A stretch of DNA of 64,000 bases from Bacteroidota bacterium (GCA_005787585.1 SYAL01000037.1:1-64000), one strand, 5' to 3'; positions 9,005 to 17,996 are shown, counted from the first letter of the stretch. The notes: a model not told the origin generated them from the letters alone. Program-made: numbers and translations.

Positions 9005-9675
9005 TTTGAATAATAAATTTCCATGTTTTTTGAATTCTTTACAAAATACGAAATCGGCACTTGAGTTTCTATTGAATTTTTCAGAACATTAAATTTGGTT
9101 TCTCCATTAATAAACAAAGCTATATAATTGCTTTTAGCTATTAATTCTTTACTACATGTAATTCTATTATAAGGGAAACTTGGCGATTTTGTTGAAAATA
9201 TTCCTATGTTAGATGTATTCATTAAATCTTCCGATTCTTTATCTCCAGGAAACAGAGAAGCCGTATGGCCATCTTCTCCCATTCCAAGAATTGTAAAATC
9301 TATTCTTTCAAAAAAAGTTTTGTATTGTTGGTTAACCATTTTTAAATTTAATATTTCATTTTCATAATTGTAAACCATTCCAAAAATTGTTGCAAATTTT
9401 GCTGAATTTTTTAAAAGATTATTTTTAATTTGAGTTTCGTTATTAAATAAATTTTCTTTTGGAACAAAACGTTCGTCAACTAATCCAATTTTAACTTTTT
9501 CCCATTCAATAGTTTCTTCCGAAAGAAGAGAATACAAATTCATAGGAGTACTTCCTCCAGAAAGTAAAAATCGCGCATCGCCATATTTTTTTATTGCATC
9601 TGAAATACAAATAGAAATTTTTAATAATAAAGAACTTTCAAGATTTTTTTTATTTTCAAATGTCTTTATCTCCAT
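9001..9675 (-). CDS. pgl: 6-phosphogluconolactonase (DevB/SOL type)
   Basis: A 224-residue member of the glucosamine-6-phosphate isomerase/6-phosphogluconolactonase fold, hydrolysing 6-phosphoglucono-lactone. LLSGGSTPMNLY, VDERFVP and LGMGEDGHTASLFPG are the family active-site motifs. The 5' end overlaps the 3' end of zwf by 20 bp and the 3' end overlaps edd by 4 bp, so the gene sits tightly within the operon. The short length and strong lactonase motifs argue against NagB. Confidence 0.9.
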   Translation of the reverse strand: MEIKTFENKKNLESSLLLKISICISDAIKKYGDARFLLSGGSTPMNLYSLLSEETIEWEKVKIGLVDERFVPKENLFNNETQIKNNLLKNSAKFATIFGMVYNYENEILNLKMVNQQYKTFFERIDFTILGMGEDGHTASLFPGDKESEDLMNTSNIGIFSTKSPSFPYNRITCSKELIAKSNYIALFINGETKFNVLKNSIETQVPISYFVKNSKNMEIYYSK

Positions 9676-11146
9676 CTTCTTTTAATTTTATCCATGCATG
9701 ATTTTTTTCCATGATGCTATCTCCTGGGCCCCAAGAACCGGCTTCATAAAGAATATTTTTCATTTTATTTTTTTTCCAGCTTTGAGTAATTGATTCAATC
9801 CAACGCCATGCTGCTTCTAATTCATCTTGACGCATAAAAAGTGTTTGTTCGCCTCTTAATATATCAATAATTAAACGTTCGTAGGCCTCTGGAAATCTTT
9901 CAAGGAATGAATCCATATAATCTAATTTTAATGAAATTGGTTTATAGCGGTAACCACCTGGCCCAGGAAGTTTTGTCATTTGAACAAGCTCAATTCTTTC
10001 TTCTGGTTGCAGTCGCATAATAAGTTTATTTCCTGGAATTTCTCCTTGTGAAGGAAAGAGATTATGTTTTACAGATTTAAAGTTAATAATAATTTCAGAA
10101 TATCTTTTTTTCATTCTTTTACCAGTTCTTAAATAAAATGGAGTGTTTTTCCATCTCCAATTATCGATAAAAGCTTTTATGGCAACAAAAGTTTCTGTAC
10201 CGGATTCGTATTTATTAATATCTTCTAAATATGAAGGCACTTGATTTTCAAATACTTTTCCTCTGGTATATTGACCTTTAACCGTTTGTTTTAAAGCAGA
10301 ATCTTCATTAAAAAATCGTAATGAATTAAGTACTTTTAGTTTTTCGTTACGAACAAAATCTGCTTCTAATTTTGCAGGCGGCTCCATTGCAATAAGACAG
10401 AGTAATTGTAGTAAATGATTTTGCACCATATCTAATAAAGCACCACTATGGTCATAATATTCTCCTCTCGTTCCAACTCCGATGTTTTCTGCAACAGTAA
10501 TTTGAACTGACTCAATATCTTCTGAAGACCAAGAGTGTTCGAACAAATGATTTGCAAAACGAAGGACCATTAAGTTTTGAACGGTTTCTTTTCCTAAATA
10601 ATGATCAATACGATATATTTGATTTTCGTTAAAAGATTTACTAATTTTTGAATGTATTTCTTTAGACGAAGCCAAACTAAAACCTAAAGGTTTTTCTAAT
10701 ACTACTTTACTCCTTACATCTATTAAATTGCATTTTTTAAGCATATCGCTTATATCACCAAAAGCATCTGCAGGAGTTGATAAATAAAAGATATTTTGAA
10801 AACTTGACGATTTATTTAACTCATTTTTTAAAACATCATAATCTTTTTCGGTATGATTGGGAATATTAATTAATTTGATGGTTTTAAAAAAAGAATCGAT
10901 TTTATTTCTATCCAAATCGTAATCAATTGTTTTTTCAATAAAAGTTTTTAGGTTAGTATAAAAGTTATCATGTTTTTTAATAGAGCGAGTTATTGAATAA
11001 ATATTAAAATCGCAGTTTATTTGATTATCAACAAAACGATGAAATAAAGCAGGATAAATCTTACGTACGGCTAAATCACCATCACCTCCAAAAATAACGG
11101 CATTAAACGGTTTTATTATTTTTGTTTTTTGTGAACTTTGATCCAT
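9656..11146 (-). CDS. zwf: Glucose-6-phosphate 1-dehydrogenase
   Basis: 496 residues, the usual bacterial length. It oxidises glucose-6-phosphate to the lactone with NADP or NAD. The N-terminal dinucleotide-binding motif is IFGGDGDLAVRK, where an alanine-threonine pair (GATGDL) is more usual. The substrate-binding RIDHYLGKETVQN motif lies near residues 177-188, and EKPLGF upstream is also conserved. First gene of the oxidative Entner-Doudoroff operon. No gnd (6-phosphogluconate dehydrogenase) is present, so carbon flow from here goes to KDPG. An operator palindrome overlaps its promoter. Confidence 0.95.
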   Translation of the reverse strand: MDQSSQKTKIIKPFNAVIFGGDGDLAVRKIYPALFHRFVDNQINCDFNIYSITRSIKKHDNFYTNLKTFIEKTIDYDLDRNKIDSFFKTIKLINIPNHTEKDYDVLKNELNKSSSFQNIFYLSTPADAFGDISDMLKKCNLIDVRSKVVLEKPLGFSLASSKEIHSKISKSFNENQIYRIDHYLGKETVQNLMVLRFANHLFEHSWSSEDIESVQITVAENIGVGTRGEYYDHSGALLDMVQNHLLQLLCLIAMEPPAKLEADFVRNEKLKVLNSLRFFNEDSALKQTVKGQYTRGKVFENQVPSYLEDINKYESGTETFVAIKAFIDNWRWKNTPFYLRTGKRMKKRYSEIIINFKSVKHNLFPSQGEIPGNKLIMRLQPEERIELVQMTKLPGPGGYRYKPISLKLDYMDSFLERFPEAYERLIIDILRGEQTLFMRQDELEAAWRWIESITQSWKKNKMKNILYEAGSWGPGDSIMEKNHAWIKLKEDGDKDI

Positions 11147-11168
11147 AGATTATATTGATTTTATTTAA

Positions 11169-11202
11169 CAAATATACAATCTTTGTGTAAAAAATACACT
11201 TA
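11169..11202 (-). promoter_or_regulatory. Regulon operator plus promoter for zwf-pgl-edd-eda
   Basis: The minus-strand -7 box TATATTTG is at 11176-11169. The palindrome at 11182-11202 has the core GTGTA-N5-TACAC, a symmetric variant of TTGTA-N5-TACAA: both outer core bases changed together, as expected for a dimer site. The core starts 9 bases from the -7 box, the same distance as at the other sites. The -33 trinucleotide is GTG instead of TTG, suggesting a weaker basal promoter. Confidence 0.7.
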
Positions 11203-11263
11203 CTAATTAAAATAATTATCGCCTCTGTTTAAAATAGAATTTTAATACGCTTATATAAATTAA

Positions 11264-12124
11264 CTAAATTAAATTTTCTGAGTATCTTTCAACATGAAAT
11301 TTAACTAATAATTCGACAGGATTCTTGATAATAAGGCCCAATTTCAGGCCATAATCATTAGCAACTTCCTCTAAAATATCTTTAAAAACAAAACTAATTG
11401 ATCCAACAAAATGGATAGGATACTGTTTATGATTCTTATATTTAAGAATGTGGCTCGAGAAAAAATCAGTAAAAGATGATTTGACCATGCCTTTAATTAT
11501 TAAATTTTCTTGATTTTCGGAATAGAATTCAGATAATTTTGACAAAAAAACGTTTACGTGCGGTTTATTGTATAAAGAATTTAAGATATCTTCTTTTGAA
11601 TAACCATATTTCAAATTAAATTTATTTTCTAAATCTTTAGAAAGTTCTCTGTAAAATAATTTTTTAATTAAAATTTTACCAAAATTACTACCACTTCCTT
11701 CGTCGCCAAGCATAAATCCGAGTGATGGAAGATTATCTATAATATTCAACCCATCGTATTCGCATGAATTTGATCCAGTACCTAAAATACATGCAATGCC
11801 AGGTTTGTTTCCACAAGTTGCTCTTGCTGATGCTAAAATATCATGATAGACTTTGTTTGTCGAGTTTGTAAAAAAAGCAGAAAGTGCATTTAAAATAATT
11901 TGATTTCTTTCAACACTTGAACAGCCGGCTCCATAAAAAAATATTTTTTCTACTTGTTCCGTTTGAATTTGATTGTTAAAATTTTTTCTCAGTTCATTTA
12001 TTATAAACTCTTCGGTGTGAAAAAAAGGATTAAAGCCTATAGTCTTTATGGTGGCAACAATCTGTTTATTTTTAATTATTCTCCAATCTGCTTTTGTTGA
12101 TCCACTGTCAGCAATAATAATCAT
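11264..12124 (-). CDS. BadF/BadG/BcrA/BcrD-family sugar kinase (candidate glucokinase)
   Basis: 286 residues of the ASKHA ATPase fold. The phosphate-1 loop ADSGSTKADW is at residues 5-14, phosphate-2 is CILGTGSNSCEYDG near residue 110, and the adenosine motif FVGSISFVF is near residue 235. Bacteroidota proteins of this type are usually called N-acetylglucosamine kinases. Here it shares a divergent operator with the regulator, next to zwf and beta-glucosidase genes, so glucose is the more likely substrate; that is inference from context. It reads toward zwf but is separated from it by 117 bp with zwf's own promoter. I see no other glucokinase in the window. Confidence 0.7.
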   Translation of the reverse strand: MIIIADSGSTKADWRIIKNKQIVATIKTIGFNPFFHTEEFIINELRKNFNNQIQTEQVEKIFFYGAGCSSVERNQIILNALSAFFTNSTNKVYHDILASARATCGNKPGIACILGTGSNSCEYDGLNIIDNLPSLGFMLGDEGSGSNFGKILIKKLFYRELSKDLENKFNLKYGYSKEDILNSLYNKPHVNVFLSKLSEFYSENQENLIIKGMVKSSFTDFFSSHILKYKNHKQYPIHFVGSISFVFKDILEEVANDYGLKLGLIIKNPVELLVKFHVERYSENLI

Positions 12125-12147
12125 AATTTAATTTTGTTGTATTTTGG

Positions 12148-12181
12148 CAAATATAATTATTTATTGTATTTATTACACGAA
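12148..12181. promoter_or_regulatory. Divergent regulon operator between the sugar kinase and regulator genes
   Basis: The palindrome TTATTGTA-N5-TACACGAA (12161-12181) lies in the 93-bp divergent gap. For the leftward kinase the -7 box TATATTTG is at 12155-12148, 9 bases from the operator core, as at the other sites. For the rightward regulator no box occurs at the matching distance; a TAAATTTG box lies further on (12207-12214), almost touching the ATG at 12218. One site between both genes implies autoregulation. Confidence 0.7.
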
Positions 12182-12217
12182 TCCATTTAAATATTAATTT
12201 AATTATTAAATTTGAAA

Positions 12218-12907
12218 ATGGATATACATAAACAATTTTTTAAATCAGCATTTTCAGTTGATTCAGTAATTTTTGGTTATGATCAAGGAGATTTAAAGGT
12301 ATTGTTAATCTATAGAGGGGCTAAACCATACATTGGAACTTGGGCATTACCTGGTGATTTAGTAAAATTAGATGAAGATTTAGATGATTCTGCTAGAAGA
12401 ATATTATTTGATTTAACTGGTTTATCAAATGTATTTATGGATCAGATACATACTTTTGGTAAAGTTGATCGTCATCCTTTGGGAAGAGTTATAACTGTTG
12501 CATATTTTTCTTTAGTTAAAATTATTGATTATAAATTAAATCCATCTTCTTGGGCAAAGGAAGCTAAATGGCACTCAATAGTTAATACGCCCAATTTACC
12601 TTTTGATCATACTGAAATTTTAAATTATGCAAAAAATAAATTAAAAGAAAGAGTTAGGCATCAACCAATTGGGTTTGAATTGCTTCCTAAAGAGTTTACT
12701 TTATCTGATATTCAAAATCTTTATGAATCTGTACTAGAAATAAATCTCGACAAAAGAAATTTTAGAAAAAAATTATTAGCCATGAGTTTATTGATTGACA
12801 CAGGTTATTTTCAAATTTCAGTAGCTCATCGGCCAGCACGTTTATATAGATTTGATAAAAAGAAATACAAATCTTTGATTCAACAAGGATTTTCATTTGA
12901 ACTTTAA
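12218..12907 (+). CDS. NrtR-type transcriptional regulator with a degenerate Nudix domain
   Basis: 229 residues: a Nudix-like domain (about 10-140) and a winged-helix DNA-binding domain (about 145-225; FTLSDIQNLYESVL, RNFRKKLL, RPARLYRFD). The Nudix box is broken: the catalytic REUxEE core reads RILFDL, so it probably senses a ligand instead of hydrolysing one, as in NrtR and the Bacteroides AraR-type sugar regulators. The ATG at 12218 is preferred over the TTG at 12212, which lies inside a TAnnTTTG box. First gene of the rightward glycan operon and the best candidate for the protein that binds the palindromes described here. The effector is unknown; a sugar or sugar phosphate is likely. Confidence 0.82.
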   Translation: MDIHKQFFKSAFSVDSVIFGYDQGDLKVLLIYRGAKPYIGTWALPGDLVKLDEDLDDSARRILFDLTGLSNVFMDQIHTFGKVDRHPLGRVITVAYFSLVKIIDYKLNPSSWAKEAKWHSIVNTPNLPFDHTEILNYAKNKLKERVRHQPIGFELLPKEFTLSDIQNLYESVLEINLDKRNFRKKLLAMSLLIDTGYFQISVAHRPARLYRFDKKKYKSLIQQGFSFEL

Positions 12908-12929
12908 AAATAAATTAAAAAAAAATAGT

Positions 12930-14279
12930 ATGATTTTAAAAAAACTTATTTTTTGTTGTCTAATTTTTTTAAATTTTATCTTGTTCTCTCAAAAAGCTAT
13001 AAAAGTTGAGGTTATTTTTGATGGAAAAAATTGGAATTTAGTAAGAGATGGAAAACCCTATTATATTAAAGGGGCAGGTGGAGATAAATATTTAGATAAA
13101 ATTGTTGAGTGCGGAGGTAATTCTCTAAGAACATGGGGACCCGAAAATGCGCAGCAAATTTTAGATGATGCTCAAGCAAAAGGATTAACAGTAATGTTAG
13201 GCTTATGGGTTCAGCATGAAAGGCACGGTTTTGATTATAACAATAAACAAAAAATAGAAAAGCAATTAAATGATTTTAGAAATATTGTTTTGAAATATAA
13301 AGATCATCCTGCTTTATTATTGTGGGGTGTTGGAAATGAAGTTGATTTATTATATACTAATACAAAGGTTTGGAATGCAATAAATGACATTGCTAAAATG
13401 ATCCATGAAGTTGATCCAAATCATCCAACTTCTACTGTTACAGCCGGATTAGATTCAAATGAGGTTGTTTTAATAAAGGCAAATGCGCCACATATTGATA
13501 TTTATGGAGTTAATACATATGGTGATATTGGCAATGTTAAAGAAAATATTTTAAAGTTTGGATGGGAAGGGCCTTATATGATTACAGAATGGGGACCAAA
13601 TGGACATTGGGAATCTCCAAAAACGGAATGGGGTTCGTCGATTGAACAAACAAGTAAAGAGAAATCCTCAAGCTATTTAGAAAGATATTCGAAGTGTATT
13701 TTTGCTGATAATAAAAAGTGTGTTGGTTCTTATGCTTTTTTATGGGGAAATAAACAAGAATATACATCTACTTGGTATGGTTTATTTTCAGAGGAAGGCA
13801 TGCCAACCGAAGCCCTTGATGCAATTGAATATTGTTGGAAAGGTACTTTTCCAGAAAACCTTTCCCCTTCAGTTGATTCTTTTTTTGTAAATGGCTTAAA
13901 TAAGAATCAAAATATTTATCTCAAATCTCAAAATAGGTTTGAAGCTAAAGTTTTTGCAAGTTCTAAAAATAATGATAAATTAATTTATAATTGGGCAATT
14001 TTACCAGAAAGTTCAGATTTAAAATCTGGAGGGGATATAGAAAATAAACCTGAAGAATTGAATGGCTTAATTAAAAATAAAAAATTAAATCAAATATCAT
14101 TTAAGGCCCCCGTAAGTGAAGGAGGTTATAGATTATTTGTAACAATATCTAATGGTAAAAAAGTTGCTTATACAAATATCCCTTTTTATGTTTTACCAAG
14201 AACTGAAAATGATCCACCAGTTAACCTTGTTAATTTTAAAACGGCAACAATGGATTCTTTTAAAAAAGATTCTGAATAG
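12930..14279 (+). CDS. Secreted clan GH-A glycoside hydrolase (GH2-TIM-barrel-like)
   Basis: 449 residues from the ATG at 12930, which directly precedes a signal peptide (LIFCCLIFLNFILFSQ). An upstream in-frame ATG at 12897 inside the regulator gene would add a charged stretch before the signal. The (beta/alpha)8 region (about 25-310) has the acid/base in GVGNEVD (E137) and the nucleophile in ITEWGP (E220), the clan GH-A pattern of two glutamates on strands 4 and 7. GGNSLRTWG and HERHGFDY are subsite-type motifs. A small beta domain follows (about 330-430). The exact CAZy family is unclear. Operon context suggests beta-glucan, perhaps beta-1,3. Probably periplasmic or outer-membrane associated. 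Confidence 0.75.
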   Translation: MILKKLIFCCLIFLNFILFSQKAIKVEVIFDGKNWNLVRDGKPYYIKGAGGDKYLDKIVECGGNSLRTWGPENAQQILDDAQAKGLTVMLGLWVQHERHGFDYNNKQKIEKQLNDFRNIVLKYKDHPALLLWGVGNEVDLLYTNTKVWNAINDIAKMIHEVDPNHPTSTVTAGLDSNEVVLIKANAPHIDIYGVNTYGDIGNVKENILKFGWEGPYMITEWGPNGHWESPKTEWGSSIEQTSKEKSSSYLERYSKCIFADNKKCVGSYAFLWGNKQEYTSTWYGLFSEEGMPTEALDAIEYCWKGTFPENLSPSVDSFFVNGLNKNQNIYLKSQNRFEAKVFASSKNNDKLIYNWAILPESSDLKSGGDIENKPEELNGLIKNKKLNQISFKAPVSEGGYRLFVTISNGKKVAYTNIPFYVLPRTENDPPVNLVNFKTATMDSFKKDSE

Positions 14280-14283
14280 ATAG

Positions 14284-14313
14284 TTAGTGTTAAAAAAACA
14301 TTAAGTATATTTG
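14284..14313 (+). promoter_or_regulatory. Possible internal promoter with a degenerate operator-like repeat
   Basis: A TATATTTG box at 14306-14313 sits 5 bases before the ATG of the first barrel gene. Just upstream, TTAGTGTT-N5-AACATTAA (14284-14304) is a palindrome with one mismatch between arms, matching the regulon consensus at 6 of 8 bases per arm. Its distance to the -7 box is 4 bases shorter than at the other sites and no TTG lies at -33, so this is a weak candidate. Confidence 0.35.
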
Positions 14314-14318
14314 TTAAA

Positions 14319-16256
14319 ATGAATTGTAAATTAAAATATAATTATCCTATTTTAAATTTTGTTTTATTATTTACTTTTTTTTTAAATTCAGGTTTTAGTC
14401 AAGATTCTTTAGTAAAAAGAATAACTATAAAGTCAGCAACTAATATTAATAATATTTCTTTTGGTATTTTTCCAAAACAATCCGAAGCAACGCTTAAAAC
14501 TATTGATATTAGTGGATACTACCGATTTATTGGTAATTACCAAAATATGAAAAAGGCTTATTATAATTCGCCAGGAGATACAAGTTCTTTTTCAAAAACT
14601 CCCAAAAAAGTATTTATTGGTGATGATAGTCAAATTCCTGAGTTAATGCTTAATATTTCTGGTAGTCCAAAGTCGAATGTAAGTTTTGGTACTGATTTTT
14701 ATTTATGGAATAGAATGAGTGGATTTACCTCAAGTAATTATATCAAAGGGTTAAATCTTGGTATAAATTTGCATGGAGCCTTTTCGACAGATATTGGAAA
14801 TTTTAAAATTATGACCGGTGGAATAAATTGGTACTCCTTATCGCCTTTTACCTTTTATACTAACATTGGTTATAATAGATACTCAGTTTTTGAAAGAAAT
14901 CCCTGGGATCCGGGATCAAAAAATCCGATAGATAGATATAAATCTTTTTATGATTATGGAGGAATTACTCAAGATTCACGATGGGGTAAACAAGCATTTC
15001 AAGGTTTTATTTTAGAAGCTAATGATTTACCAAATCAATTTTCGGGCGTTTTTATGTACGGTAAAAGTATATTAAACGGCGGAATGGCCAACACGCCAAA
15101 CAATTCAATGGGTGGCAAGTTAAAAAAATCTTTTGGTGATGATTTTATTAGTTTAAATACTTTTAATAGTAAAACATTTACGGATAGTTTAAATAAAAAA
15201 ACAATAGGGTTTAATATTTATACGTTGGAATATAATTTTAATTTTAAAGATATTATTTTTTCTGGTGAATCCGGAATAGGAAAATACGAAAACCCACTAT
15301 ACTCTGAAGGGCTTAAAGATTCCTCAAATATTGGAAAATTTGGTGAGGCCATAAATTTTAAAGTTTTGATCCCCAAAAAATATTTATTTATTCCAATTGA
15401 AATAAATTATTTTAGAATAAATTCAAATGTGATAAATAATAATTCAATTTTTTGGAATTCATCTGTTTTAGAGACTCAACAAACTGCAAATAATTCAGCA
15501 GGTAATTCAGTTATAGCTCCATTTGCTAGTTCGATGGTTCAAATAGGTCAATTAACAAATAATAGACAGGGGTTAAATATTAATTCTGATTTTCAAATTA
15601 AAAAATTAAAATTAAATATTGGGTATGGAATTTCTCAAGAATTAAAAAACATTTCTTCTCAAATAACATACAATCACCCCACAAATAATTTAGCACTTTC
15701 TCGATTTTGGAGATGGGGTGACTTTCCAACAGCTGGTTTAGGGCCATATGGAAACATAACCAAAGTTTATAGAGGTGTATATGAAACTGTAGATTTAAAT
15801 GACACCTCATTGAATCTAAAAAACTTTAATTCAATCGAAATTAATGCAAAGTATTCTTGCAAGATTTTAAATCATGATACTTATTTTAACTATTTAGGAT
15901 CTTTTAATTCCATTCAAAAAAAAGTTTCTCCTATAACTGTATTTACAGAGGATGCTTATATAAGAACTTATTATCACCAAATGGAATTTTATTTTAAAGT
16001 AAATTCAAATTTAATTATTACAAATTTTATTGGTTGGGAAAGAATAATTGCTAATTATTATACTAATACTGATCTTATTTCTTATAGACCACGAAATCAA
16101 ACCGGACTTAGTTTTGCAACAGGTTTTGATTTATCTATCAGTAAAAATGCTGCTTTGTATTTTAGGCAACGATGGATGAATTATCAGGACAAAAGTTTTA
16201 TAAAAGACAGATATATAGGAACGGAATCGACACTCGAATTAAAGATATTTTTTTAA
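14319..16256 (+). CDS. Outer-membrane beta-barrel protein of unknown family (barrel 1)
   Basis: 645 residues: signal peptide ending NSGFSQ (about residue 28), then long amphipathic beta-strands rich in Tyr, Phe, Asn and Ser, ending in TLELKIFF, a C-terminal aromatic typical of BAM substrates. There is no TonB box, no plug domain and no SusC signature. Early on, TIDISGYYRFIGNYQN and LMLNISGSP suggest that the barrel starts near residue 65. It is co-transcribed with a second barrel and with glycosidases, so a role in passing or binding glucan oligosaccharides is a fair inference. It could also be a structural surface protein. I do not recognise the family. Confidence 0.7.
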   Translation: MNCKLKYNYPILNFVLLFTFFLNSGFSQDSLVKRITIKSATNINNISFGIFPKQSEATLKTIDISGYYRFIGNYQNMKKAYYNSPGDTSSFSKTPKKVFIGDDSQIPELMLNISGSPKSNVSFGTDFYLWNRMSGFTSSNYIKGLNLGINLHGAFSTDIGNFKIMTGGINWYSLSPFTFYTNIGYNRYSVFERNPWDPGSKNPIDRYKSFYDYGGITQDSRWGKQAFQGFILEANDLPNQFSGVFMYGKSILNGGMANTPNNSMGGKLKKSFGDDFISLNTFNSKTFTDSLNKKTIGFNIYTLEYNFNFKDIIFSGESGIGKYENPLYSEGLKDSSNIGKFGEAINFKVLIPKKYLFIPIEINYFRINSNVINNNSIFWNSSVLETQQTANNSAGNSVIAPFASSMVQIGQLTNNRQGLNINSDFQIKKLKLNIGYGISQELKNISSQITYNHPTNNLALSRFWRWGDFPTAGLGPYGNITKVYRGVYETVDLNDTSLNLKNFNSIEINAKYSCKILNHDTYFNYLGSFNSIQKKVSPITVFTEDAYIRTYYHQMEFYFKVNSNLIITNFIGWERIIANYYTNTDLISYRPRNQTGLSFATGFDLSISKNAALYFRQRWMNYQDKSFIKDRYIGTESTLELKIFF

Positions 16257-16271
16257 ATAAATAATTAACTA

Positions 16272-17996
16272 ATGAATCATCGCTGTAATATTAAAATATT
16301 TTTTTGTTTATTAATCATAAATTACGTTTCTGTTAATTTATATTCTCAAAATGAAAAAAAAATACAATTTGTTGGTACAGCTAGGTCAATATTAAATAAT
16401 GATGATATTTTGGTTAAAGATGATACAATTACCTCTAAAAGTAATATGGGTGGCTATGCTCTCATTGATTTAGGTGTTAATATATTTCCTAATAAAAACA
16501 CTGAAGTTTTAGGTATGATTAGAATTAAAAATCAGTTGGGTGGATTTTATGGAGCTGGCGTAACTTTTGATGTAAGGCAATTATATGTTAAGGGGATTAT
16601 TTCAAATGTTGTTAGATATCAATTAGGTGACATAAATTATAAATTAACACCTTTTACTTTTTATAATAATGATTTCGACGATTTAGTGCAGCACCCACAA
16701 GTATTTAATATACAAAAAGACATTGTCAATTACGAAACTTTTTATAAAAATAATACCTGGAGACAACAAGGAGCAGCTCTTGATTTTTCTTTAGAATTTT
16801 CTAGATTTTTAAAAGAAATTAAGTTTAATGGATTTATTAATAGAATCAATATTACTGATTTTAACACCGTTCCTGATAGATTTTTTACAGGAGTTAATAT
16901 AGGGATTCAACAAAGTAAAAATGTATTTGTTGGTTTTAATTATGTTAGTTTATTCGATTTATCAGGAACATCTCAAAATAATAGTGGTTTTAATAACAAT
17001 GTATCATCTATTAATTATGAAGTCAAATTTGCTAAAGATAATTTAGTAGAAACGAGATTATTCGGCGAAACGGGCCTTTCAAATTCGGGATATTCAGATG
17101 TTACAAGTGCACCAAAACTAAATGATTTTTTTTTAAACATGGGAATTTCTAATTTTATTAAAGCATCTCATTTAAAGTTTAGTTTAAGCTACTTAAATGT
17201 AGGCCCTGATTTCAGAAGTGCAGGTGCTCAATCAAAAAGATTAAATTATAATAATACGCCTTCTTTTTATGATAGATATACAAATCAACAATCACTTCGT
17301 TCAATTGGATTGTTTGATTTAATTCGTGACGAAAAATTATATAACAGATCAATAAATAGCGATGGGTTAATGGCTTACAATCCAGCATATAATAATGCTA
17401 TGCCTTATGGAATTGCTACTTTTAATAGACAGGGTGTTAATTCAAAAATTAATTTTAATGACCCAAAAAAAATATTGAATTTAGAAATAGAAACTTACAT
17501 TTTAAAAGAATTAATAGGACAAGGAACTACAAAACTAAAATCATTTAAAATTATAAAAACCAATGCTGAACTTAATTTAAAAAAATTAATTTCTATTGAG
17601 AATAATCTCAAAATTACAGCAGGCTTTTCATTTCAATCATCAATCAGAAATAGCGAAACCAATTACGAGGAAATTAATTTAAATTCAGCCATTGTAAATA
17701 GTGGGATTGAATTTGAATTATATAAAAATATCGATATTTTAGCTGGATTTATTTATAATCATGCAAAAGGAAACGAAATTTTACCAAGCAGAAATATATA
17801 TTCAGAGGTAATTGATTTTAATGAGTATAATATAAATATTAAAGAATTAATGTTAGGCGGTGGTTTAAGATATCGATTCTCTGATAAAATATATCTAGCC
17901 GCACTCTATCAAAATTATGATAACTCAAATAAATTAAATTCTCAATTTTCTTATTCGATGAATCAATTTATAATTATTTATAACATGAAATTTTAA
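16272..17996 (+). CDS. Outer-membrane beta-barrel protein of unknown family (barrel 2)
   Basis: 574 residues: signal peptide ending VNLYSQ (about residue 25), then antiparallel strands such as YALIDLGVNIFP, TEVLGMIRIKNQ and RQLYVKGIISN, ending in FIIIYNMKF with a terminal phenylalanine. The segment RYQLGDINYKLTPFTFYNN resembles the LSPFTFYTNIGYNRY segment of barrel 1, so the two may be distant paralogues. No TonB box or plug. It lies 15 bp after barrel 1 and 17 bp before a lipoprotein gene, within the glycan operon. The function is not recognised; glycan-related transport or docking is inferred from position only. Confidence 0.7.
   Translation: MNHRCNIKIFFCLLIINYVSVNLYSQNEKKIQFVGTARSILNNDDILVKDDTITSKSNMGGYALIDLGVNIFPNKNTEVLGMIRIKNQLGGFYGAGVTFDVRQLYVKGIISNVVRYQLGDINYKLTPFTFYNNDFDDLVQHPQVFNIQKDIVNYETFYKNNTWRQQGAALDFSLEFSRFLKEIKFNGFINRINITDFNTVPDRFFTGVNIGIQQSKNVFVGFNYVSLFDLSGTSQNNSGFNNNVSSINYEVKFAKDNLVETRLFGETGLSNSGYSDVTSAPKLNDFFLNMGISNFIKASHLKFSLSYLNVGPDFRSAGAQSKRLNYNNTPSFYDRYTNQQSLRSIGLFDLIRDEKLYNRSINSDGLMAYNPAYNNAMPYGIATFNRQGVNSKINFNDPKKILNLEIETYILKELIGQGTTKLKSFKIIKTNAELNLKKLISIENNLKITAGFSFQSSIRNSETNYEEINLNSAIVNSGIEFELYKNIDILAGFIYNHAKGNEILPSRNIYSEVIDFNEYNINIKELMLGGGLRYRFSDKIYLAALYQNYDNSNKLNSQFSYSMNQFIIIYNMKF

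Noticed and set aside
12897-12929. Upstream ATG for the GH-A enzyme gene inside the regulator gene
   Set aside because: It would place a charged 11-residue stretch in front of a complete signal peptide; the ATG at 12930 fits better.
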